In this document: piece after piece, positions 16,260 through 23,494 of the stretch
Layout of the letters: the number at the start of each line of letters is the position of its first letter
How positions within the stretch are numbered: the stretch's first letter is position 1
DNA from: Agromyces intestinalis
GTDB lineage: Bacteria; Actinomycetota; Actinomycetes; Actinomycetales; Microbacteriaceae
Reading direction: 5' to 3'
DNA: 64,000 nucleotides
Assembly: GCF_008365295.1 (NCBI RefSeq)
Contig: NZ_CP043505.1
Location: 3,472,001 to 3,536,000, forward strand
Translations under genes and position numbers: made by a program
Notes under the pieces: model-generated
What the model saw: the letters and a program-made list of their open reading frames with translations, nothing else
Told to the model about the DNA's origin: nothing
Database searches by the model: none

Positions 16260-17873
16260 TCACGCGGTGAGCGTCGGCGCCCCGCCGGTCTCGGCGGCAC
16301 GCGCGAGCACCTCGGCGATGCGGCCTTTGCAGCCGCCGCAGCCGGTTCCGGCCCGCGTGTCGCGGCCGACGCACTCGACGGTCGTGCTGCCGCACGCGGC
16401 GGCCTCCTCGATGCGCTCGACGGTCACGCCGTTGCACCAGCACACCGTCGCCGTCGGCGCGAACGCGTCGGCGTCGGTACTCGGGTCGTAGTCGGGTCCG
16501 TCGAAGCGCAGCAGCAGCGAGCGGTCGGCAGGCAGTTCGCCGCCGCGCTCGAACAGCAGCGTGAGCTCGGCCGAGGTTCGCGGCATCCCGACGCTCACGA
16601 AGCCCGTGAGCACGCCCTCCTCGGTGACCATCTTCACGTAACGCAGGTGCTCGGGGTCGGCCCACTGCGAGACCCGCCGACGCGGGTGCCCGGCGTCGTC
16701 GTCCCACGGGTCGGCGGCGATGTCGCCGACGGCGACGACGTCGATGTGCTCGGCCTTCAGCATCACGATCGGTTCGCGTTCGGCGGGCGCGGCGGCATCC
16801 GTCGACCGGCCCGCGATCTCGTCGGCGAAGGCGGCGGCGAGGTGCGACGCCTGACGCCAGCCGGGGCCGATGAGCCCCGACGGCGCGCCGGGCAGCACGC
16901 GCTGGCCGGCGAGTTCGTCGGTGCGCTCGACGACCTGGGCGCAGTCGCCGATCGCGTAGACGTTCGGGTCCGACCAGCTCTGCAGGCTCGGGTGCACGAC
17001 GACCCCGACCGCGGTGCGGAGGCCGGCGAGCGTCGCGAGTTCGTTGCGCGGACTCACTCCGCACGAGAGCACGAGCAGGTCGCCTCGCACCTGCTTGCCG
17101 TCGGCGGTGACCAGCTGGTCGAACCGCCGTCGGCCGTGCTCGTCGGTGCGGAACGCGATCGCCTCGGCACGGCTGTGCGCGATGACGGCGATGCCCGTGC
17201 GGCGCAGCGCCTGTCGCAGCACCTGCCCTCCGCCGCGGTCGAGGTTGCGCGGCATCGGATGCGGGCCGTGGTGCACGACGCACACCTCGGCTCCCGCGTG
17301 CGCGGCGGCGAGCGCGAGTTCGAGCCCCAGCACTCCGGCGCCGAGCACGACGATGCGCCGGCGTGCCCGCACCGCCTCGAGCACCCGCTCGGCATCGGCG
17401 AGGTCGCGCAGCGTGGTGACGCCGTCGGGCAGCTCGTCGTCGCGTGCGACGAGCTTCGCACCGTACTTCTGCAGCGAGTCGAGGTCGCGTCGGTTGCGCT
17501 CGACGCCGTCGAGGGTGGGCACGTTCGCCCGTGAGCCGGTGGCGAGCACGAGGCGGTCGTAGCCGACCTGCTCGCCCGTGCTGAGCTGCACGAGCTGCGC
17601 CGCCCGGTCGATCGAGGTCGCCGCGACGCCCAGCAGCACGCGTGCGCCGGCTTCTTCGGCGCTCTGCCGGTCGCCGAGCAGCATCGACTCGAGGTCGGTG
17701 CCGCCGACCGCGTACTCGGCGACGAGCACGCGGTTGTAGGCCTCGATGTCTTCGCCGGCCACGACGGTCAGCCGGATGTCGCCGGTGCGGACGAGTGGGA
17801 GCAGTTCGTCGACGAAGCGGGCCCCGACGGGGCCGTACCCGATGAGGACGACTCGGAGCGGAGCGGCGGTCAT
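16260..17873 (-). CDS. NAD(P)H/FAD reductase subunit of assimilatory nitrate reductase
   Basis: A 537-residue flavoprotein that probably delivers electrons to the molybdenum subunit. It has an N-terminal pyridine-nucleotide-disulfide oxidoreductase fold (RVVLIGYGPVGARFVDEL) and a second nucleotide fold (RIVVLGAGVLGLELALAAAHAG). GIGDCAQ-type FAD contact is present as YAIGDCAQVVE. A C-terminal BFD-like [2Fe-2S] domain follows (CWCNGVT ... GTGCGGCKGRI). The ATG at 17873 overlaps the nitrate reductase stop (ATGA). It resembles the NirB N-terminal half without the siroheme domain. The donor (NADH or NADPH) is not clear. Confidence 0.82.
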   Translation of the reverse strand: MTAAPLRVVLIGYGPVGARFVDELLPLVRTGDIRLTVVAGEDIEAYNRVLVAEYAVGGTDLESMLLGDRQSAEEAGARVLLGVAATSIDRAAQLVQLSTGEQVGYDRLVLATGSRANVPTLDGVERNRRDLDSLQKYGAKLVARDDELPDGVTTLRDLADAERVLEAVRARRRIVVLGAGVLGLELALAAAHAGAEVCVVHHGPHPMPRNLDRGGGQVLRQALRRTGIAVIAHSRAEAIAFRTDEHGRRRFDQLVTADGKQVRGDLLVLSCGVSPRNELATLAGLRTAVGVVVHPSLQSWSDPNVYAIGDCAQVVERTDELAGQRVLPGAPSGLIGPGWRQASHLAAAFADEIAGRSTDAAAPAEREPIVMLKAEHIDVVAVGDIAADPWDDDAGHPRRRVSQWADPEHLRYVKMVTEEGVLTGFVSVGMPRTSAELTLLFERGGELPADRSLLLRFDGPDYDPSTDADAFAPTATVCWCNGVTVERIEEAAACGSTTVECVGRDTRAGTGCGGCKGRIAEVLARAAETGGAPTLTA

Positions 17874-20035
17874 GCGGTCACCTCGCTGAGGACGTCGAGT
17901 TCGGGATGCGGGTCGAGTGCGATCGGGTCGAGCGGGGTGACCCGCACCACGCCCGTCTTGAACTCGGGCATCGACGAGATGGGGTCCACAGCGTCGCCGA
18001 TCAACAGGTTGGCTGCCTGCACGTCGCCGTAGTGGAACGGCAGGAACACCGCGTCGGGGCGCACATCGGTGCTGAGCCGGGCCCGGCAGCGCACGGTGCC
18101 GTTGCGGTTCGCGAGCTCGACGAGCGCCCCGTCGGCGATGCCGAGGCGCAGGGCGGTCGCGGGATGCATCGTGGCGAGCGCCTCGGGGCGGGCCTCCAGC
18201 AGCTCGGGCACCCGCCGGGTCTGCGCGCCGCTCTGGTAGTGCTCGAGCAGTCGGCCGGTGATGAGCTCGAGCTCGCCGGAGCCGGGCCGTGGCCGGGCGG
18301 ACCCGCGCACCGACACGGCGACGAGGCGCGCCAGCCCGTCGTCGTGCGCGAATCGGTCGGCGAAGAGCCGCGGCGTGCCCGACCCGCCGCGCGGGTACGG
18401 CCAGTAGGCGGCCTCGCCGCGGTCGAGCATGGCGTAGTCGATGCCCGAGTAGTCGGCGATGCCGCCCTCGGAGGCGCGGCGCAGCTCGTCGAAGACCTGC
18501 TCGGGGTCGGTGTCGAACGTGGCCGTGCAGTCGAGCCGGCGGGCGAGCTCGGCGAGGACCCAGAGCTCGTCGCGCACGCCGTCGGGCGGCGTCAGGGCGC
18601 GGCGACGGCGGATGACCCGCCCTTCGAGCGAGGTCATGGTGCCTTCCTCCTCGGCCCACTGCGTGATCGGCAGCACGACGTCGGCGAGTGCGCCGGTCTC
18701 CGACAGGAAGAAGTCGCACACGACGAGCAGGTCGAGCCGAGCGAGTCCTTCCCGCACTGCGGCGACGTTCGGCGACGAGACCACGAGGTTCGACCCGTGC
18801 ACCATGAGCGCGCGCACGCCGTCGGGCCGGCCGAGGGAGTGCAGCAGCTCGACGGCGGGCACGCCGGGGCCGGGAATCACGTCGGGGTCGACGCCCCACA
18901 CGCCGGCGACATGCGCGCGCGCGGCCGGGTCGGTGATCTTGCGATACCCGGGCAACTGGTCGCACTTCTGGCCGTGCTCCCGCCCGCCCTGCCCGTTGCC
19001 CTGGCCGGTGAGCGTACCGTAGCCGCTGCCTGCGCGACCGGGCAGGCCCAGCAGCAGCGCCAGGTTGATGGCGGCCGTCGCCGTGTCGGTGCCGTCGACG
19101 TGCTGCTCGACGCCGCGCCCGGTGAGAATGTAGGTGCCGCCGCCCGCGGCGAGCCTTCGGGCGAGCCGGCGCAGGGTCAGGGCCGCGACCCCGGTCACCG
19201 ACTGCACGCGCTCGGGCCACCACTGGGCGACGCTGCGCCGCACGGCGTCGAACCCCACGGTGCGCTGCTCCACGTAGTCGACGTCGATGAGGCGCTCGGC
19301 GATCACGAGGTGGATGAGGCCGAGCAGCAGCGGCAGGTCGGTGCCGGGAACCGGCTGGATGTGCAGGCCGCGGCCCTCGTCGGTGAGCTTGGCGGTCGCG
19401 GTGCGCCGCGGGTCGACCACTACGAGCCCGCCCGCTGCCTGCGCGCCGGCGAGGTGACCGATGAACGGCGGCATCGTTTCGCCGACGTTGGTGCCGAGCA
19501 GCAGGATGGTGTCGGCGTCATCGAGGTCCTCGAGCGGGAACGGCAGCCCGCGGTCGACCCCGAACGCGCGATTGCCCGCCGCGGCCGCCGACGACATGCA
19601 GTACCGCCCGTTGTAGTCGATCCGGCTCGTGCCGAGCGCGAGCCTCGCGAACTTGCCGAGCAGGTAGGCCTTCTCGTTCGTGAGCCCGCCGCCGCCGAAC
19701 ACGCCGACCGCGTCCGCGCCGTGCGATGACCGGATGCCGCGCAGCCGCGTCGCGACGAGGTCGAGCGCGTCGTCCCAACTCGCCTCGTGCAACTCGCCGT
19801 CGTCGCCGCGGACGAGCGGAGCGGTGAGCCGGCCGGGCGAGCGCAGCAGCTCGGCCGACGTCCACCCCTTGCGGCAGAGGCCGCCGCGGTTGGTCGGGAA
19901 GTCGCGGCCGGCCACGGTCACCGGTGCGGCCGAGGCGTCCGACGCGACGCCCGCGACCGGCGCAACGGGCGTGAGGGTCATCGCGCACTGGAGCGCGCAG
20001 TACGGGCAGTGCGTGGCGGCGGCGGTTCGAGGCAT
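17870..20035 (-). CDS. narB: Assimilatory nitrate reductase, molybdopterin catalytic subunit
   Basis: Reduces nitrate to nitrite in the cytoplasm. The protein has 721 residues of the DMSO-reductase superfamily. The N-terminal [4Fe-4S] ligands are C10, C13, C17 and C54 (CPYCALQC ... GGLCRKGW). The molybdenum-ligand cysteine is C146 in YNGRYCMSSA. A C-terminal molydopterin-binding domain is present (ELITGRLLEHYQSGAQTRR). There is no twin-arginine signal, in line with an assimilatory enzyme. It lies 12 bases after narK and overlaps the flavoprotein gene, giving the operon narK-narB-flavoprotein. Confidence 0.92.
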   Translation of the reverse strand: MPRTAAATHCPYCALQCAMTLTPVAPVAGVASDASAAPVTVAGRDFPTNRGGLCRKGWTSAELLRSPGRLTAPLVRGDDGELHEASWDDALDLVATRLRGIRSSHGADAVGVFGGGGLTNEKAYLLGKFARLALGTSRIDYNGRYCMSSAAAAGNRAFGVDRGLPFPLEDLDDADTILLLGTNVGETMPPFIGHLAGAQAAGGLVVVDPRRTATAKLTDEGRGLHIQPVPGTDLPLLLGLIHLVIAERLIDVDYVEQRTVGFDAVRRSVAQWWPERVQSVTGVAALTLRRLARRLAAGGGTYILTGRGVEQHVDGTDTATAAINLALLLGLPGRAGSGYGTLTGQGNGQGGREHGQKCDQLPGYRKITDPAARAHVAGVWGVDPDVIPGPGVPAVELLHSLGRPDGVRALMVHGSNLVVSSPNVAAVREGLARLDLLVVCDFFLSETGALADVVLPITQWAEEEGTMTSLEGRVIRRRRALTPPDGVRDELWVLAELARRLDCTATFDTDPEQVFDELRRASEGGIADYSGIDYAMLDRGEAAYWPYPRGGSGTPRLFADRFAHDDGLARLVAVSVRGSARPRPGSGELELITGRLLEHYQSGAQTRRVPELLEARPEALATMHPATALRLGIADGALVELANRNGTVRCRARLSTDVRPDAVFLPFHYGDVQAANLLIGDAVDPISSMPEFKTGVVRVTPLDPIALDPHPELDVLSEVTA

Positions 20036-20047
20036 CCGTGCTCGCTC

Positions 20048-21445
20048 TCAGATCCGGTGCGCGCCGAGCCGGCCCGAGCGCACGTAGACGACCCAGGTCA
20101 GCACGAGCAGCACCGCGTAGCTCGCGACGAAGCCGAGGAACGCGCCCGCGTATCCGCCCGTCGCCTGGAATGAGAGGTTCAGCGCTTGGGGGATGAGGAA
20201 CCCGCCGAAGGCGCCGATCGCCGAGATCAGGCCGAGCGCCGCGGCCGACTTGCGCTGCGCCGACACGTCGCCCGTGCCGCCGCCGCGCAGCGCGAACACC
20301 ACCGGCACCATCCGGTACGTCGAGCCGTTGCCGATGCCCGCTGCGGCGAACAGCAGCAGGAAGCATCCGAGGAACAGCCAGAAGTCGCCGAGCGGCAGCG
20401 TGACCAGCACACCGAGCGCGATCGCGCCCATGGTCGCGAACGCGAGCATCGTGATGCGCGCTCCGCCGAAACGGTCGGCGAGCCGGCCGCCGTACGGCCG
20501 GGCGAGTGAGCCGACGAGCGCGCCCAGGAAGGCCAGCGAGACCGAGGCGCCGCCGACGGCGATGGCCGAGAACTCGGGGAACTGATCGGCGATGAGCTTC
20601 GGGAACACGCTCGCGAACCCGATGAACGACCCGAACGTGCCGATGTACAGCAGCGAGAGCAGCCACAGGTGCGGTTCGCGCAGCGCCGCCGCCGAACCCG
20701 CGAAGTCGGCCTTCGCGTTCGAGAGGTTGTCCATCGACCGGGCCGCGCCGAACATCGCCAGCAGGATGAACGGCACCCAGATCCAGCCGGCGAGCGGCAG
20801 GTTCAGCGTCGCTCCCGCTCCGATCGTCACCACGATCGGCACCACGAACTGCGCGACCGAGGCGCCGAGGTTGCCGCCCGCGGCGTTGAGGCCGAGTGCC
20901 CACCCCTTCTCGCGCTGGGGGAAGAAGTACGTGATGTTCGACATCGAACTCGCGAAGTTGCCACCGCCGAAGCCCGCGAGCGCGGCGGCCGCGAGCAGCA
21001 CGCCGAACGGCGTCTCGGGGTTCGACACGCACACCGCGAGCGCGATGGTCGGCGCGAGCAGCAGCGCCGCCGAGATGATCGTCCAGTTGCGGCCGCCGAA
21101 CTTCGGCACGAGGAACGAGTAGGGAATGCGCAGGGTCGCCCCGACGAGGCTCGGGATCGAGATGAGCCAGAAGAGCTGCCCGGTGTCGAGGTCGAAGCCC
21201 GCCGCCGGCAGCATGACCGCGACGATGCTCCAGAGCTGCCACACGACGAACCCGAGGAACTCGGCGAAGATCGACCAGCGCAGGTTGCGTCGCGCGATCG
21301 CACGGCCCTGCTGCTGCCACTGCGCGGGGTGCTCGGGGTCCCAGCCATCGATCCACCGCCCGGGGCGGGAAGTGAGTGCGGGGGCCGCCGATGCGGTCTC
21401 GGCGGGTGCGGCGGGTGCGAGGTTCGGGGGAGCGGTGTCGGTCAC
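20048..21445 (-). CDS. narK: NarK-type nitrate/nitrite MFS transporter
   Basis: Imports nitrate across the membrane. The protein has 465 residues with about 12 hydrophobic segments. The nitrate signature glycine-rich region is FGGGNFASSMSNITYFFPQREKGWALGLNAAGG-like in TM5 (positions ~150-180), split here only for description. The N-terminal ~55 residues before the first segment are Ala/Pro rich. The GTG at 21445 follows a CCGGAGG ribosome site. It is the first gene of the nitrate reductase operon, behind its own GlnR-like promoter. Confidence 0.9.
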   Translation of the reverse strand: MTDTAPPNLAPAAPAETASAAPALTSRPGRWIDGWDPEHPAQWQQQGRAIARRNLRWSIFAEFLGFVVWQLWSIVAVMLPAAGFDLDTGQLFWLISIPSLVGATLRIPYSFLVPKFGGRNWTIISAALLLAPTIALAVCVSNPETPFGVLLAAAALAGFGGGNFASSMSNITYFFPQREKGWALGLNAAGGNLGASVAQFVVPIVVTIGAGATLNLPLAGWIWVPFILLAMFGAARSMDNLSNAKADFAGSAAALREPHLWLLSLLYIGTFGSFIGFASVFPKLIADQFPEFSAIAVGGASVSLAFLGALVGSLARPYGGRLADRFGGARITMLAFATMGAIALGVLVTLPLGDFWLFLGCFLLLFAAAGIGNGSTYRMVPVVFALRGGGTGDVSAQRKSAAALGLISAIGAFGGFLIPQALNLSFQATGGYAGAFLGFVASYAVLLVLTWVVYVRSGRLGAHRI

Positions 21446-21484
21446 GATGCCTCCGGTCGAGTCGGTCGCGGGTCGGTACGCCCG

Positions 21485-21527
21485 ACGCTATGCAGGCCGT
21501 GTTTCCCCGCGTCGTGTCGGTCGTAAA
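21485..21527 (-). promoter_or_regulatory. GlnR-like promoter of narK
   Basis: Reading the minus strand: TTTAC (21527-21523), seventeen bases, GAAAC (21505-21501), ten bases, -10 TAGCGT (21490-21485). The segment GAAACACGGCCTGCATAGCG is nearly the same as before the first chelatase gene (GAAACACGCCGTGCATAGCG). It lies in the 133-base gap between the NnaR-like gene and narK. Confidence 0.66.
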
Positions 21528-21578
21528 CCCTGGGTCTCGGGATGCTCACCGATGCGGTCGGGCGTTGTGAGCGTGCGG

Positions 21579-22709
21579 TCACACGTCGACCCGGTACCCG
21601 CGCTTGACCACGGTCGCGATCACGCCGGGGGTGCCGAGCGACTGCCGGAGCCGGCTCATCGCCATCTCGAGCGCGTGCGGGTCGTTCGAGCCGGGCAGCG
21701 CGGTGGCGAGGCGCTCGCGGGGCACCACCGAGCCGCCGGCCGCGACGAGCGAGCGCAGGATGCCGAGCCCGGCGGGCGCGAGTGCGACCCGCCGGCCGTC
21801 GACCTCGACCACGCCGCCGCGCAGCTCGAGCCGGCCATGCCGGGTGTCGAGGCGCATCACCCGGCTCTGCTCGAGGTGTTCGCAGACCAGGCGCACGAGG
21901 GCCCCCATGCGGAACCGCTCGGGCTGGATGGTCTCGACGCCGAGCTCCGCGAGCGGCGCGGCCGTCACCGGGCCGACCGCGGCGGCGAGGACGGGCCCGT
22001 GCAGCGCGTCGAGCAGTTCGACCGTGCGGCCACGATCGTCGGCTGCCGCGAGCAACGCGTGCACCGCCGGTGCGCTCGTGAAGGTCACGCAGTCGAGCCG
22101 GTGGGCGCAGATCGCCTCGATCATGCGGCCGACGCGCTCGTCGGTGTCATCGGGTGCGGCCCACCGGTAGGGCTCCACGGTGAGCACGCGACGGTGAGCG
22201 GTGCGCAGCCGGTCGAGCTCAGCGGGTCGCAGCTCGCCATGCAGCTGCACGGCGATCACGGATGCCTCGGGGCGGTGCGCGAGGACGAGGTCGACGAGCG
22301 ACTCGGTCGTCTCGCGCTCGCTCATCCCGGCGTCGTCGAGGCCGGTGGCACGGATGCTTCCGCGGGCCTTCGGCCCGCGGACGAGGATGTCCGCGCGCCC
22401 GAGCACATCGACGAGTTCGTGGCCGAGGCCCGCGGCGTCGGCGACCTCGAACCACCGTCGGATGCCGTACGCGGTGGTCGCCAGCAGCACGTCGGGCGGG
22501 TCCTCGATGATCGCGCGGGTGTCGGCGATGACCGACCCGTCGTTCTGCGCGTTGGCGATGCGCAGTGTCGGAGCGTGCAGCACTTGCGCGCCCCGACGCT
22601 CGAACGCGTCGATCAGATCGGCCGAGCGTCGGTCGCTGGTGACGCCGATGCGGAACCCCTCGAGCTGGTCGGGGCGGAAGCCCAGCACCGGTTCGCCGAG
22701 GTCGCTCAC
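21579..22709 (-). CDS. nnaR: NnaR-like regulator: HemD (uroporphyrinogen-III synthase) domain fused to winged helix
   Basis: A 376-residue two-domain protein. Residues ~15-270 are a HemD-like domain (GFRIGVTSDRRSADLIDAF ... GPVTAAPLAELGV). Residues ~285-376 are an OmpR/PhoB-type winged helix (VVPRERLATALPG ... ALEMAMSRLRQSLG ... VVKRGYRVDV). In Streptomyces and mycobacteria a protein of this build, NnaR, assists GlnR in nitrate/nitrite gene control; that is family knowledge. The start GTG overlaps the SUMT stop (GTGA), so it is made with NirB and SUMT. It could also retain synthase activity; a separate HemD elsewhere would argue against that. Confidence 0.85.
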   Translation of the reverse strand: MSDLGEPVLGFRPDQLEGFRIGVTSDRRSADLIDAFERRGAQVLHAPTLRIANAQNDGSVIADTRAIIEDPPDVLLATTAYGIRRWFEVADAAGLGHELVDVLGRADILVRGPKARGSIRATGLDDAGMSERETTESLVDLVLAHRPEASVIAVQLHGELRPAELDRLRTAHRRVLTVEPYRWAAPDDTDERVGRMIEAICAHRLDCVTFTSAPAVHALLAAADDRGRTVELLDALHGPVLAAAVGPVTAAPLAELGVETIQPERFRMGALVRLVCEHLEQSRVMRLDTRHGRLELRGGVVEVDGRRVALAPAGLGILRSLVAAGGSVVPRERLATALPGSNDPHALEMAMSRLRQSLGTPGVIATVVKRGYRVDV

Positions 22710-23494
22710 GGCTCGACTCCCAGTGCGCCGGCGCGATCGATGGTCGCGAGCGCGTGGGCTTCACCGGCAGACGCGAGGCCGACGACCTCGCCGATCACGA
22801 TGACGGCGGGGGATGCCGCGTGCGCGATGCCGGCGGCCACGACGATGCCGTCGAGCGGAGCGATCGTGGTGCGCTGGTCGGGGCGCGTACCGCGCTCGAC
22901 GATCGCGACCGGCGTCGTGCGGTCGAGCCCGTGGCGAAGAAGCCCTGCGGCCAGCGAGGGCAGCGTGTTCACGCCCATCAGCACGACGATGGTGCCGCCG
23001 AGGCCGGCGAGCCGGTCGAGCTCGTCGTCGGTGAGGGGCGCGTGCCCCGAGACGACCGTGAACAGGTGGCTGACGCCGCGGTGGGTGAGGGGGATCCCCG
23101 CGGCCGACGGCACGGCGACCGCGCTGGACACACCGGGTACGACCGTCACGGGGATGCCCGCGGCGCGGCAGGCGAGCACCTCCTCGCCGCCACGGCCGAA
23201 CACGTAGGGGTCGCCGCCCTTCAGTCGCACCACGTGCGCGCCGGTGCGGGCGTGTTCGACGAGCAGCGCGTCGATCTCGTGCTGCGGCACCGCGTGGTGT
23301 CCGGGGCGCTTGCCGACATCGATGAGCGTGGCGCGGGGCGCGAGCTCGGCGAGCGTCGTGTGCGGGGCCAGGCGGTCGTAGAGCACCACGTCGGCGTCGG
23401 CGAGCGCTCGCACGGCGCGCACGGTGAGCAGGTCGGGGTCGCCCGGGCCGCCGCCGACGAGGGTGACGCGGCCGGCCGGCGCGGCGGCGCTCAC
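22706..23494 (-). CDS. cobA: Uroporphyrinogen-III C-methyltransferase (SUMT)
   Basis: Makes precorrin-2, the first committed intermediate of siroheme, using SAM. The protein has 262 residues. GRVTLVGGGPGDPDLLTVRA is the N-terminal glycine-rich motif, VRLKGGDPYVFGRGGEE the central signature, and GIPVTVVPGVSSA follows. There is no attached CysG dehydrogenase/ferrochelatase domain, so separate chelatases are needed, and two are nearby. The GTG start at 23494 overlaps the nirB stop (GTGA). Confidence 0.93.
   Translation of the reverse strand: MSAAAPAGRVTLVGGGPGDPDLLTVRAVRALADADVVLYDRLAPHTTLAELAPRATLIDVGKRPGHHAVPQHEIDALLVEHARTGAHVVRLKGGDPYVFGRGGEEVLACRAAGIPVTVVPGVSSAVAVPSAAGIPLTHRGVSHLFTVVSGHAPLTDDELDRLAGLGGTIVVLMGVNTLPSLAAGLLRHGLDRTTPVAIVERGTRPDQRTTIAPLDGIVVAAGIAHAASPAVIVIGEVVGLASAGEAHALATIDRAGALGVEP

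Noticed and set aside
13877-16300. Minus-strand open frame of 807 codons over rimM and trmD
   Set aside because: Shadow of rimM, trmD and the chelatase gene; no recognisable protein.
17906-19729. Plus-strand open frame of 607 codons inside the nitrate reductase gene
   Set aside because: Antisense to narB, which has all metal ligands in frame.
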